A DNA stretch of 64,000 bases from the NCBI GenBank assembly GCA_030066045.1, contig JASJCJ010000007.1, positions 44,532-108,531 of the forward strand, read 5' to 3'. Below, piece by piece: positions 37,011 to 47,279 of the stretch. The stretch comes from Calothrix sp. MO_167.B12 (lineage in GTDB: Bacteria > Cyanobacteriota > Cyanobacteriia > Cyanobacteriales > Nostocaceae). The notes below the pieces were generated by a model. The model did not search any database and was not told where the DNA came from. It worked only from the letters and a program-made list of their open reading frames with translations. Position numbers and translations under genes: made by a program. Each line of letters opens with the position of its first letter. Positions within the stretch are counted from its first letter, which is position 1.

Positions 37011-38402
37011 ATGATAAATCTACGGATTGCAGAAATTTTACGTAGTAGTCAGCCCGATGATTCAGTCAAAGTTCAAGGCTGGGTACGCACAAAACGAGAA
37101 TTAAAAGGATTTGCTTTTATTGAAGTTAATGACGGTTCGTCCCTTACTAGTTTGCAAGTGGTACTAGATGGGGATTTGTCGAATTATGAAGAAGTATTAA
37201 AGAAACTAAATACAGGTGCTTCCGTGGAAGTGAATGGAGTAGTGGTAGCTTCCCAAGGCAAAGGACAACGCATTGAGTTAAAAGCTCAAACCGTGGAAGT
37301 TTTTGGAGAAGCCGATCCCGAAACCTATCCCCTACAAAAGAAACGCCACTCTTTTGAATTTTTACGCACTATTGGACATTTGCGATCGCGGACTAATTCT
37401 TTTGGGGCGGTATTCCGGGTGAGAAATGCTTGTTCTACAGCCATTCACCAATTCTTCCAGTCACGGGGTTTTATGTGGGTTCACACTCCCATTATTACTG
37501 CCAGTGACTGTGAAGGAGCGGGGGAATTATTTAGTGTGAGTAGTTTAGACCTGAAGAATATTCCCCGCACGGACACCCAAGCAGTAGACTACAGTCAGGA
37601 CTTTTTTGGTAGACCCACCTATTTAACCGTTAGTGGTCAACTAGAAGCAGAAATCATGGCTATGGCGTTTAGTAATGTCTATACCTTTGGTCCCACCTTT
37701 CGCGCCGAAAACTCCAATACTTCCCGGCATTTAGCCGAATTTTGGATGGTGGAGCCGGAAATGGCTTTTTGTGACCTCCACGGGGATATGGACTTAGCAG
37801 AGGCGTTTCTCAAGCATATTTTTCAGTATGTGATGGAAAAATGCCCAGAAGATATGGAATTTTTCAATAAACGGATTGACAATACCGTCCTAGCAACCGC
37901 AGAAAATATTATTAATAATCAGTTTGAGCGCATTACCTATACAGAAGCGGTTAAACTTCTAGAGAAAGCTGATACCAAATTTGAATATCCAGTTAGCTGG
38001 GGTTTAGACTTACAATCGGAACACGAGCGTTATTTGTGCGAGCAGGAGTTTAAAAAGCCCGTAATTGTCAGTGATTATCCAGTGGAAATCAAAGCCTTTT
38101 ACATGCGCTTGAATGACGATGGTAAAACCGTCAGTGCAATGGATATTCTCGCCCCCAAAATTGGTGAAATTGTCGGTGGTTCTCAAAGGGAAGAACGGCT
38201 AGATGTGCTGGAAAATCGTATCAAAGCTCAAGGGATGGAACCAGAAGATTTGTGGTGGTATATGGATTTACGCCGTTATGGTACAGTCCCCCACGCCGGC
38301 TTTGGATTGGGATTTGAGCGACTGGTGCAATTTATGACTGGTATGGGGAATATTCGTGATGTGATTCCTTTCCCTCGGACACCAGAAAATGCAGAATTTT
38401 AG
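37011..38402 (+). CDS. asnS: Asparaginyl-tRNA synthetase
   Basis: 463 residues from ATG 37011. It charges tRNA(Asn) with asparagine. An N-terminal OB-fold anticodon-binding domain ([20 protein letters not shown]) precedes a class II catalytic core: motif 2 in [20 protein letters not shown] and motif 3 in [16 protein letters not shown]. The upstream TTG at 36999 in frame would overlap the previous gene and adds nothing conserved. Having both gatA and asnS is common in cyanobacteria, because GatCAB is still needed for Gln-tRNA. Confidence 0.96.
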   Translation: MINLRIAEILRSSQPDDSVKVQGWVRTKRELKGFAFIEVNDGSSLTSLQVVLDGDLSNYEEVLKKLNTGASVEVNGVVVASQGKGQRIELKAQTVEVFGEADPETYPLQKKRHSFEFLRTIGHLRSRTNSFGAVFRVRNACSTAIHQFFQSRGFMWVHTPIITASDCEGAGELFSVSSLDLKNIPRTDTQAVDYSQDFFGRPTYLTVSGQLEAEIMAMAFSNVYTFGPTFRAENSNTSRHLAEFWMVEPEMAFCDLHGDMDLAEAFLKHIFQYVMEKCPEDMEFFNKRIDNTVLATAENIINNQFERITYTEAVKLLEKADTKFEYPVSWGLDLQSEHERYLCEQEFKKPVIVSDYPVEIKAFYMRLNDDGKTVSAMDILAPKIGEIVGGSQREERLDVLENRIKAQGMEPEDLWWYMDLRRYGTVPHAGFGLGFERLVQFMTGMGNIRDVIPFPRTPENAEF

Positions 38403-39120
38403 TTTCTAGCGAAAGTGCAAGAAAGAGGGGAACATCCCAATTTTTGAAAAAGCCCAAGCGCGAAGCGCAGGCTGTACCAACAGGTGCTATTGCCTGGGGC
38501 TACACAAGCCAAGCCCGCGATTAGGCGGGCTATAAAATTCTCTTAGCCCAGGTCGGTGTCTACCCTGCACCGAAGCCCTTCGGGTATCTCCTAAGCCCTT
38601 TGGGCACGGCAAAGCCGAAGGTCAACGCTCCGCGTTAGCGTTAGCTCCCCTGAAAGGGGCACGCAGTCGCTCATGGGGGAAACCCCCAAGACCGCGCTGT
38701 CTCACCGCTCCGCGTCTAATTTCCGTGTAGCGATACCCTTCTAGGATGTTATTGGCGAATCAGGGGTATCACCCTCTTGGGAGTGGGGGCAGAAAAAACT
38801 CAGCCCAAATTATTCCAGTAATCCCCAGCTTTTAGCATAATCAGGGGTCACACCTACTATTCGCCAACAGTATCCTTCTAGGGTATTGGATAGATTGTTT
38901 CTGCAAATTTGGGATGCTCCCCAAGATATGTGTTGGTTTTTAAGTACTTGTGAAAATCTTACCTACAAATACTTAATTCCGTTCAATAATCAAACCATAT
39001 TTCTAAGATATATACAGCTCAAATATGTAATTTTGTAAATTCTTTGCATTTAAATAATGTAATAAAAATATAAATTTATTTAAACTATGGATGGATGCTG
39101 TATCTGTGGAATACCATACT
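38403..39120. other. Intergenic region after asnS, palindrome-rich
   Basis: 720 bases. 38440-38735 is GC-richer repeat text with many short palindromes (GCCCGCGATTAGGCGGGC, AAGCCCTTCGGG). 38735-38884 is a family C MITE. The remaining 230 bases are AT-rich without features. No terminator for asnS was identified. Confidence 0.55.
38735..38884. mobile_element. MITE family C, copy 1
   Basis: 150 bp. Left end ACCCTTCTAGGATGTTATTG, right end (reverse complement) ACCCTAGAAGGATACTGTTG. AT flanks both ends and could be a 2-bp target duplication. A second copy with the same ends is at 56979-57209. Both have GGCGAAT and GGGGT(A/G)TCACC words near the ends. Confidence 0.8.
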
Positions 39121-39402
39121 TTAATTTGGCTCGTGGTCTTGTAAGGCTAGTTCACACGCTATTTCCTCTTTACGGGACAAAGGGGAATGTTGCCACCCGG
39201 AGGCTGGAATCCAAATCCATTTACCATCTGGTCTGTGTGTGAGATCGCAAACAGCAGCCTCCATTAAATCTGGAAAAGATGCGTATTGAATACATTTCTT
39301 TACTGGTAAGACAGCAGAATCATCAATATCCTTGACATTGTGATTCAAAGCCATGATTGTGCCTTGATAGCGAAAAAAAGTTACAAATTTAATCTTTTCC
39401 AT
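39121..39402 (-). CDS. Hypothetical protein
   Basis: 93 residues, unrecognised. A second Met (MALNHNVKDID) is an alternative start giving 77 residues. The centre has IQYASFPDLMEAAVCDLTH and GKWIWIPASGWQHSPLS. No membrane segment or metal motif is seen. Coding status is supported by reasonable amino-acid composition and an AGGT purine stretch before the ATG, not by family resemblance. Confidence 0.5.
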   Translation of the reverse strand: MEKIKFVTFFRYQGTIMALNHNVKDIDDSAVLPVKKCIQYASFPDLMEAAVCDLTHRPDGKWIWIPASGWQHSPLSRKEEIACELALQDHEPN

Positions 39403-39666
39403 AAATGATTTACCTGTGGTAGAGCAACCAAAATAGCATAATATTATACTTTTAAAAGATGAGTAATGATTTCTGAAATATTAGTTGTGGCTGGTGACAG
39501 AATTGCCCTTGCATCTGCTGAGGTTTCAATCCCATACTAGATTTAAAATTAGCTATCAGCTATCAGCTTTGTTTTTTTGCGGTACCTTACATAGATTGCC
39601 TATCTTCCCAATCTAGTCATAGTTACAAAAATAAATACTGATGGCTAATAGCTAATCAATAGAGAC

Positions 39667-40344
39667 TTACGCCATTTGGTTCTCTATCGCCCACCGGGCT
39701 AATTCGGTGCGGTTGTGAAGACCAGTTTTGCCCAACATATTGGACACATGGCTTTCAACAGTCCGTTGACTAACATTCAACTCTTCCGCTATTTCCCGAT
39801 TTGCCATGCCTCGAGCCACGAATTCAACCACTTTCAATTCGGTAGGAGTTAAGGACACATCATAAGGAACTTGAATGCGAGCATTCTCTCCTCCCTTAGC
39901 TTGATGCTCCTTCCAGCGGATGGTTTGCTTGAGAGAGGATTCTACTTGGGCTACTAGTTCTTCTGGCTCAAAAGGCTTGACCATATAAACATCAGCACCT
40001 TTATTCAGGCCCTTGACACGATCTGCACTTTGTCCTTTAGCAGAAAGGAAGAGTACGGGAATCCATCCAGTACGCTCTGTCTGGCGGACTTGCTCTACAA
40101 AAGTGTAGCCGTCCATTTCCGGCATCATCACATCACAGATAATCATATCTGGGAGATCCTGCTCTAAAATATCCAGTGCTTCTCGACCATTTTCGGCAGT
40201 GGTGACTGTGTATCCCCGAAACTCTAAGTAATCCTTCACCAGCAAGATGAGGTTGGGGTCATCATCAATAAGCAGTAGGTTTTTGTTATCTTTAGTCATG
40301 CTGGGTTCTTTAATAGCAGTGGCACTTGTCGCACTTCTTTCCAT
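39667..40344 (-). CDS. Response regulator with LuxR-type HTH, Rre1/Ycf29-like
   Basis: About 225 residues. The receiver domain (about 20-140) has the phosphorylation Asp in IICDVMMPEMDG, and the conserved Lys in YMVKPFEP. The C-terminal NarL/LuxR HTH reads LTPTELKVVEFVARGMANRE and VSQRTVESHVSNML. The end (GLHNRTELARWAIENQMA) resembles cyanobacterial Rre1 and plastid Ycf29. The ATG at 40344 has AGGAAG close upstream; an alternative start is at 40299. Rre1 is reported to act in heat and stress responses, which is notable because groESL lies 1.4 kb away. The orthology is my inference. Confidence 0.75.
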   Translation of the reverse strand: MERSATSATAIKEPSMTKDNKNLLLIDDDPNLILLVKDYLEFRGYTVTTAENGREALDILEQDLPDMIICDVMMPEMDGYTFVEQVRQTERTGWIPVLFLSAKGQSADRVKGLNKGADVYMVKPFEPEELVAQVESSLKQTIRWKEHQAKGGENARIQVPYDVSLTPTELKVVEFVARGMANREIAEELNVSQRTVESHVSNMLGKTGLHNRTELARWAIENQMA

Positions 40345-40673
40345 CAACTTCCTGAGTAGTTTCCTCTATGTTGGATCATTGATACTTTGTAACTTTTCTT
40401 ACTTCATTCGCCTTAACTTAATCAACTTCTCTAAAGCAATTATCGCTTGTGAGAGGCAACTAAATCAACAGCAAATTTCCAGTAAGGATACGTAGAGCAG
40501 TAGTATTTATAATGCGCTATTATATATCGTATCGAAAGTAGTCAGCTAAAAAACGCTGAATAAATAATAATCCTTTAGATTTAGTACATAAATATTTGGG
40601 GTAAAACCAACTAAGTATCAGGTTTATTGGTCATTTTGAGGACTCAATAATATATTAGGCTCAATCATAGCAA
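40345..40673. other. Intergenic region upstream of the response regulator gene
   Basis: 330 AT-rich bases. No gene, repeat or terminator seen; the promoter of the response regulator must lie here. Confidence 0.45.
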
Positions 40674-41147
40674 TTAAGCCTCTATTAGTTTTGAGTCAGA
40701 AATAGAATTACTTTCTGGTAGAGGATGAATTAAAAAGGCATACTCCGTTACTACTTTATTGCCGATCAAGTGTTCCTGAACGATCCTTTCAATGACTTCT
40801 GGAGTTGCTTGGCGATACCATACACCATCTGGGTAAATCACCAGGATTGGTCCATCGCAACATACCCGTAAACAATTGGCTTTAGTTCTCAAAATACAAC
40901 TAGGACGATTATCTTGGGGCGAGTCTAATTTTAACTCTTTAAGCCGTTTTTTCAAGTACTGCCATGAATCTAGGCTTGTTTGTTTTGAGCAACAGTTAGG
41001 AGTTGTGGGGTCAGCACAAATAAAAATATGCCGGCGAACTTTTCTTAGCTCCAAACTTTCTACAAAATTACTGAGGGTTGTGCGGGGGTTTTTTTTGATC
41101 GTTTCTGGTATTCCTAAGCGAGATTGTGTCACTGTGTTGTCACTCAT
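40674..41147 (-). CDS. [2Fe-2S] thioredoxin-like ferredoxin domain protein
   Basis: 157 residues. After an unconserved N-terminus (1-35), the domain starts HIFICADPTTPNCCSKQ, and the second pair of ligands lies in RTKANCLRVCCDGP with VIYPDGVWYRQATPE following, the standard layout of thioredoxin-fold [2Fe-2S] ferredoxins (like NuoE/HoxE-type and Shethna-type domains). Role unknown; such stand-alone forms are common in cyanobacteria. It runs opposite to groESL and is separated from it by 560 bases. Confidence 0.85.
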   Translation of the reverse strand: MSDNTVTQSRLGIPETIKKNPRTTLSNFVESLELRKVRRHIFICADPTTPNCCSKQTSLDSWQYLKKRLKELKLDSPQDNRPSCILRTKANCLRVCCDGPILVIYPDGVWYRQATPEVIERIVQEHLIGNKVVTEYAFLIHPLPESNSISDSKLIEA

Positions 41148-41611
41148 TTACTAATTCCCTGATTACAGTTCTATATCAATTTCCCCAGTTCGCAAACCCA
41201 ATTGAGCATATACCACTAGTTACTCTCAATAAAGGGAGCAGGGAATATGAACCCATAAGCCAGAAAGGAAGAGCATTTGACTGGTTTGGAGCATGGGCAG
41301 CAAAATTGATGCACTGCCAGTGGGGTGCTCCGAAGAAATACTCATAAAGGAGTCAGGGAGTGAGTAGGTCAAGGTGTTTCTTCCATTCGTTGCTGGTGGC
41401 AAGTGCTCCCAGTGACTCATATCTTGAGATTTCTGGAAACGAAAAACTCTACTGACGTTAAGTATTTATAAGCTGTTGCTCTGAAAACTGAAATTTTTTT
41501 TACATTTTTTTTATCTTAGAGGAATTAGGCAAATCCTGCTTCCATCCTGCGTAAGCAATAATCCTCGGTGGACACCTAGGTAAACATTCCTGTTGCCTGT
41601 TGCCTGTTCAA

Positions 41612-41627
41612 GTTCGGAAACCCGTAC
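41612..41627 (+). promoter_or_regulatory. K-box upstream of groESL
   Basis: GTTCGGAAACCCGTAC matches the cyanobacterial consensus GTTCGG-NNAN-CCNNAC exactly. This element has been described as acting in light- and heat-responsive groE transcription independent of HrcA. It lies 40 bases before CIRCE. Confidence 0.8.
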
Positions 41628-41666
41628 ACAAATATTCATTGCCATTAGACACCGCCCTTAGGTAAA

Positions 41667-41693
41667 TTAGCACTCAGGAGTTGAGAGTGCTAA
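41667..41693 (+). promoter_or_regulatory. CIRCE operator (HrcA site) of groESL
   Basis: A perfect TTAGCACTC-N9-GAGTGCTAA, 16 bases before the groES ATG. HrcA binding here represses chaperonin genes without heat stress. The groES ribosome binding site is weak (CTGGAGAAA) and partly follows the right arm. Confidence 0.97.
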
Positions 41694-41709
41694 CTCTGGA
41701 GAAAATTGT

Positions 41710-42021
41710 ATGGCAGCTGTATCTCTAAGTGTTTCAACAGTAAAACCTTTGGGCGATCGCGTATTTGTGAAAGTGAGCGCCTCTGAAGAAAAGACCGCAG
41801 GTGGTCTGTATTTGCCCGACACCGCCAAAGAAAAGCCTCAAGTAGGTGAAGTGGTCTCTGTAGGTGAAGGCAAGCTCAAAGACGACGGTAGCCGTCAGAC
41901 AATGGATGTGAAAGTAGGAGATAAAGTTCTTTACTCCAAGTACGCTGGAACCGACATTAAGTTGGGAACCGACGAATACGTACTACTTTCAGAAAAAGAT
42001 ATTCTAGCAATCGTTTCGTAG
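41710..42021 (+). CDS. groS: Co-chaperonin GroES
   Basis: 103 residues, full length. GroES caps the GroEL ring. Signature parts are [12 protein letters not shown], the mobile loop [19 protein letters not shown] and [16 protein letters not shown]. It is followed by groEL after 122 bases and controlled by the upstream CIRCE and K-box. Confidence 0.98.
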   Translation: MAAVSLSVSTVKPLGDRVFVKVSASEEKTAGGLYLPDTAKEKPQVGEVVSVGEGKLKDDGSRQTMDVKVGDKVLYSKYAGTDIKLGTDEYVLLSEKDILAIVS

Positions 42022-42101
42022 GGTTATGAGCAATGAGTTCTGAGTTATCAATTTATTACTTCTATTTAACTCAGCACTTAAAACTCTAACTGACAAATTG
42101 A

Positions 42102-43775
<1,674 letters not shown>

Positions 43776-44045
43776 GGTTAATTTTTGGGACGGGTATTTT
43801 GCTCGTCTGGATATAAAAAATGGCCGTCTTCCTTTGGGAAGGCGGCTATTTTTTTATGGAACCGCAGAGGAAGCAGCGAAAAGTGCGGTCTTGGGGAGCC
43901 AGCGTTGCGGACAGGTTTCCCGCAAGAGCAACTTTTCAAGAGAGAGAACACAGAGAGAAGAAAAAGGAGGAGAGGAGGTGAGATGGGAGGGAGATAAGTT
44001 AAATTTAAGATTATAGATGTGCAAACAGAATTTGGTTAATGAATA
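43776..44045. other. Intergenic region after groEL
   Basis: 270 bases. It contains the groESL terminator, then a purine-rich GAGAGAAC/AGGAGGAGAGG run at 43940-43985 and no gene. Frames here are by-products of the purine run. Confidence 0.6.
43823..43855 (+). terminator. Rho-independent terminator of groESL
   Basis: GCCGTCTTCC (43823-43832) pairs with GGAAGGCGGC (43837-43846) over 10 bp with one G-U pair, loop TTTG, followed by TATTTTTTT. It ends the groES-groEL operon. Confidence 0.95.
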
Positions 44046-44228
44046 ATGGAAAACATTAAAGAAGAGGCTCGTAAATTAATTGATAAGCTGCCAGAAAATT
44101 CTACATGGGATGATTTAATGTACCAAATTTATGTCCGCCAGACAATTGAAGCTGGACTAGCAGATAGTAAAGCTGGTAGATTAATTTCTGTCCAGGAAGT
44201 GCGGAAAAAATTTGGATTGTTAGAGTGA
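44046..44228 (+). CDS. Antitoxin of a ParE/RelE-type module
   Basis: 60 residues, short and acidic at the N-terminus (MENIKEEARKLIDKLPENST, then WDDLMYQIYVRQTIEAGLADSK). It overlaps the toxin gene by four bases (GTGA), the typical TA arrangement. Small antitoxins with ...WDDLMY.IYVR..IE.GL.D... are common partners of ParE-like toxins. It would bind and neutralise the toxin and repress the operon. Confidence 0.8.
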   Translation: MENIKEEARKLIDKLPENSTWDDLMYQIYVRQTIEAGLADSKAGRLISVQEVRKKFGLLE

Positions 44229-44521
44229 AAGTTTATTGGACACAAACATCTGTAGAAAACCTTTCAGCAATTTATAATTATATTGCTCAAACTTCTCCAC
44301 AATACGCAACTAGAATAGTAGATCGCATTACTAGACGCTCAGAAAAAATTGCTAATTTTCCATTTTCTGGCAGAACTGTACCGGAATTTGAAACTGAGCG
44401 AATCAGAGAAGTTATTGAAGGTTCATATCGGATCATTTATTATATTCAATCAGAACAAGTTGATATTATTGCTGTTATACATGGTTCCCAGCAAATAAGA
44501 CCAAATTTGGAAGATGAGTAA
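44225..44521 (+). CDS. ParE/RelE superfamily toxin
   Basis: 98 residues starting with GTG inside the antitoxin stop. The fold shows VYWTQTSVENLSAIYNYIAQ at the start, FPFSGRTVPEF in the middle and REVIEGSYRIIYYI near the end, all family marks of ParE-type toxins. ParE proteins poison gyrase, whereas RelE types cut mRNA; the sequence alone does not decide. Intact and probably functional with its antitoxin. Confidence 0.88.
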   Translation: MKVYWTQTSVENLSAIYNYIAQTSPQYATRIVDRITRRSEKIANFPFSGRTVPEFETERIREVIEGSYRIIYYIQSEQVDIIAVIHGSQQIRPNLEDE

Positions 44522-44589
44522 TTTTTGTTAGTACTGAACAAATATTAAAAATTGAGACCATTTATAAAGTCCAAAAAAAATTAATGTAG

Positions 44590-44655
44590 GGTGTGTTAGG
44601 CGCATATCTCAAGATTATTTGTCAAGAAAAAGACTATCTAACTGCCTAACGCACC
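44590..44655. mobile_element. 66-bp element with GGTG(T/C)GTTAGGC ends
   Basis: GGTGTGTTAGGC at the left and its near-complement GCCTAACGCACC at the right, 11 of 12 bases matching, with an AT-rich interior. It looks like a minimal MITE. No second copy was seen in this window. Confidence 0.6.
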
Positions 44656-44749
44656 GCTATATAGAACGAGGAATAATACAAAAAAATAATAGTACAAATA
44701 TTCTTAATAATGGATAAAAAATTAAGAATAATAAATATAATAGAGAAGG

Positions 44750-44899
44750 AAATAAACCAAAACCACCTTGAGATTCGTAATTGTTGTAGGTTGGGTTAGC
44801 GATAGCGTAACCCAACGGAACCATTGTTATCGTTGGGTTTCATTCTTCAACCCAACCTACATGAAAACTCCAGATTTCAAGATGGATGGGGTTTATTTA
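44750..44899. mobile_element. MITE family B, copy 2 (inverted)
   Basis: 150 bp. It aligns in reverse orientation with 13389-13585 from end to end, including GGTTCCGTTGGGTTACGCTA. It lacks two internal segments found in the other copy. It ends 18 bases before the start codon of the next gene and so may carry part of its promoter. Confidence 0.85.
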
Positions 44900-44917
44900 A
44901 AATAAAGGAGAAGAATA

Positions 44918-45223
44918 ATGAATTATTATATAGCGCAAGCAATTTATGCACGCAAAAATCTTGATCGAAGACTAGATGATGTTCTTGATACAGCTAATCG
45001 AGATAAAAATTTAAGCCCAGATATAAAAGATGATCTGACAAATTTGAGATGCAATGCAGCTTTGGAATTAACATCGATTGCACTGAAATTTAGGCAGCAA
45101 TTGCAAAAAAGCAAATATGCCCATGCCGAGTTGAAAAGAGCAATAAGATTCTTGGAATATGATATCCAGCGTTATAGTAATTTCTTTGATGTGAATACCT
45201 TATTTCTGCTCGCTGGTTACTAG
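44918..45223 (+). CDS. Hypothetical protein, end replaced by foreign fragment
   Basis: 101 residues, unrecognised, helical and basic (ELKRAIRFLEYDIQRYSNFF). It has a clear GGAG ribosome binding site. The last codons (about AGY and stop) lie inside a 38-base fragment of an Rpn-family nuclease gene (45211-45248), so the original C-terminus has been lost by a rearrangement. I would treat it as a possibly truncated gene. Confidence 0.5.
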   Translation: MNYYIAQAIYARKNLDRRLDDVLDTANRDKNLSPDIKDDLTNLRCNAALELTSIALKFRQQLQKSKYAHAELKRAIRFLEYDIQRYSNFFDVNTLFLLAGY

Positions 45224-45248
45224 GAATAGAACCACCAGAAATTAAGGT
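45211..45248 (+). pseudogene. 38-base fragment of an Rpn-family nuclease gene
   Basis: Identical to 51537-51574 inside the Rpn-family gene of this window. Its right edge coincides with the first base of the element at 45249, which shows either that the element inserted there and a later deletion followed, or a recombination at that point. Confidence 0.8.
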
Positions 45249-45801
45249 TAGGACTTACGCAACTGGCATATTTTTTCTGTAGGGGAGGCAAAATGCGGTG
45301 TAGATATTCTTCCCGCATTATTGCCGTTGTGTAACGCTGCGAAAATGTTTGAACGTAGCGATGAGACTTATAGCGTCACGCACCAACCGCCGATTGTGAC
45401 ACCTGCGTAAGTCCTATTTTTATTGAACCGTGAAGCTCTGTGCAGGACACTAAAATCTATACTCAGTCAACTTTTGACTTCTGCGTATATGTATATTTGT
45501 ATACGGAGTTATCTGAGCGGTATTTTTGGGAAATATAGGAGTAGATGACATAACCATCAGTAATCACCTATGGTTAATATTCTTATGTTTAGTGATAACC
45601 AAAAAAAGGATAGTCAGATAATTAATTTCTTGGATTTTGACTTTTGAATGCGTGACTTTTGACTGACGCGACTTCCGCGAAGCGGTTGACTGTCGTCGCG
45701 GGGCTGCTCGTGAATCTAAAATCCAAAATCCAAAATTGAATGACTGTTGAATTATTCAACAGAAATTATCTATTAATTACCAATATACAATACTTAATAA
45801 G
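45224..45801. other. Intergenic region before the FIST gene
   Basis: 580 bases: the fragment and MITE described separately, then AT-rich DNA, then 45655-45740 with GACTGTCGTCGCGGGG, a word shared with family A elements, and AATCCAAAATCC repeats. No gene seen. Confidence 0.5.
45249..45416. mobile_element. MITE with perfect 13-bp ends (TAGGACTTACGCA)
   Basis: 168 bp from TAGGACTTACGCA to its exact complement TGCGTAAGTCCTA. The interior has no coding capacity. Ends of this sequence are familiar from small elements in Nostocales. One copy only in this window. Confidence 0.8.
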
Positions 45802-46968
45802 ATGTTCAAAGTTATTATTTCTCACAGTGATGATCCTGATTCTCAAAGTGCAGTTGAAGAAGTTTTGTCACAATGTACCAGCAAATTGGGGGAGGTAAAG
45901 CCCCAAGCAGGTATTTTATTTGCAGCTATTGATTTTGAACATGAATTGATTTTGCAAGAAATTAACCAATTTTTTCCAGGAATTGAGTTAATTGGCTGTA
46001 CAACGGATGGTGAAATTTCTTCAGTATTGGGATTTCAACAAGATTCACTGACTCTGATGTTATTTTGTTCTGATACTGTAGAAATTAAAACTGGGGTGGG
46101 ACATGGAGCCAAAGAGGACCCCATTGCCGCTGCTCGAGCAGCAGTAGAACAAGTAAATGAAAAAAGTAATGGTGCTCCTAAATTATGTATTGCTGTTCCA
46201 GCTAGTTATATACAAGATGGTTCAACCACTAGTGGTGAGCTAATTCTCAAGGGATTAAAGTTAGCCTTAGGGGAAGAAGTGCCGATTGTAGGTGGTACTG
46301 CGGGGGATCAGTTTAGGTTTGAAGCCACTTATCAATTTTTTGGCGATCGCATACTGACAGATTCTTTGCCAATTCTAACTTTTTCTGGAGATATTTTGTT
46401 TTCCTATGGAATTGCTTGTGGTTGGCAACCAATTGGAGCCAAGAGTATTGTCACCAAAGCTAAGAATACAGTTCTCTATGAGATTGACGGGAAACCAGCA
46501 GTGGAATATTATCAAAAATATTTAGGTGATCGTCCACCAGCTGCGGAAAATCCCTTAGCAGTGTATGAAGGGGATAGCGATCGCTATTATATGCGGGTTC
46601 CCAACACTCACGATTCCCAAGTGGGTAGCATTAATTTCTTGGGAGATATTCCCGAACAAGCAGTAGTACAGTTGACAGATATTAGTCGAGACGAAGTAAT
46701 TGCTGCGGCTGAAACTTCCTTTAACCAAGCTTTAACAACTTATCCTGGAAGTACGCCAGAAGCAGTTTTACTATTTTCTTGTTGCTGTCGTCGTTGGCTT
46801 TTAGGAACACGAGCCAAGGAAGAATATCAACTAGTTAAACAAGCATTTCCCCAAGAAATCCCCATTAGTGGTTTTTATACCTACGGTGAATTTGCTCCCT
46901 TAGAGCCTAATGGCTCAACTTACTACCATCAGGAAACTTTTGTCACCTTGCTTTTAGGAAGTAAGTAG
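45802..46968 (+). CDS. FIST N and C domain sensor protein
   Basis: 388 residues. The FIST domain is a ligand-binding sensor, proposed for small molecules such as amino acids. The N-part (QAGILFAAIDFEHELILQEI ... LIGCTTDGEIS) and the C-part (AVLLFSCCCRRWLLGTRAKE ... ISGFYTYGEFAPL) are both present, so the domain is nearly complete. The stop codon TAG is the first three bases of a family A MITE, so the native C-terminus may have been a few residues longer. The next gene is a histidine kinase, a common partner of FIST. Confidence 0.9.
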   Translation: MFKVIISHSDDPDSQSAVEEVLSQCTSKLGEVKPQAGILFAAIDFEHELILQEINQFFPGIELIGCTTDGEISSVLGFQQDSLTLMLFCSDTVEIKTGVGHGAKEDPIAAARAAVEQVNEKSNGAPKLCIAVPASYIQDGSTTSGELILKGLKLALGEEVPIVGGTAGDQFRFEATYQFFGDRILTDSLPILTFSGDILFSYGIACGWQPIGAKSIVTKAKNTVLYEIDGKPAVEYYQKYLGDRPPAAENPLAVYEGDSDRYYMRVPNTHDSQVGSINFLGDIPEQAVVQLTDISRDEVIAAAETSFNQALTTYPGSTPEAVLLFSCCCRRWLLGTRAKEEYQLVKQAFPQEIPISGFYTYGEFAPLEPNGSTYYHQETFVTLLLGSK

Positions 46969-47261
46969 GGTCTGCTGAATAATTGTAAAACTCTTATCTT
47001 GTAGTGGTTTCAGGCTTTTGTCGAAATAAAAAGTGCAATCAAATGGGGCATGAGGCTTAAAAACCTTGCATTGACGAGCGACCCCGCGACGACGACAGTC
47101 GCAAACGCCAGTTCCTACAAGTCGGCGCAGCCGCCCAACGGACTGGCTCGGGAACGCGCGAGTCGTGATAATTTTTTCTGGTAAGAAGAACAGAAAAAAT
47201 GGGGATAAAACTGTTAAGAGTTCCCTACCCCCCACCAAAAGGACTTGTTCAGCAAGCCTTA
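46966..47261. mobile_element. MITE family A, copy 3, between FIST and kinase genes
   Basis: 296 bp from TAGGGTCTGCTGAATAATTG to ACTTGTTCAGCAAGCCTTA. It is nearly identical over 130 bases to the copy at 23642 in inverted orientation. It begins at the FIST stop codon and ends 19 bases before the kinase ATG. It fills the whole gap, which indicates insertion into a formerly tight gene pair. Confidence 0.85.
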
Positions 47262-47279
47262 AGTAGAGGTTTATGAAAC

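Larger units (their letters stand above)
41148..41709. other. Regulatory region upstream of groESL
   Basis: 560 bases between the divergent ferredoxin-like gene and groES. The last 100 bases hold the K-box (41612-41627) and CIRCE (41667-41693). The first 400 bases hold overlapping small frames with no family resemblance. A GCCTGTT word is repeated at 41590-41610. Confidence 0.7.
44522..44917. other. Intergenic region with two small mobile elements
   Basis: 395 bases. Contains a 66-bp inverted-repeat element at 44590-44655, a low-complexity AT-rich stretch, and the family B MITE at 44750-44899. Confidence 0.6.
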
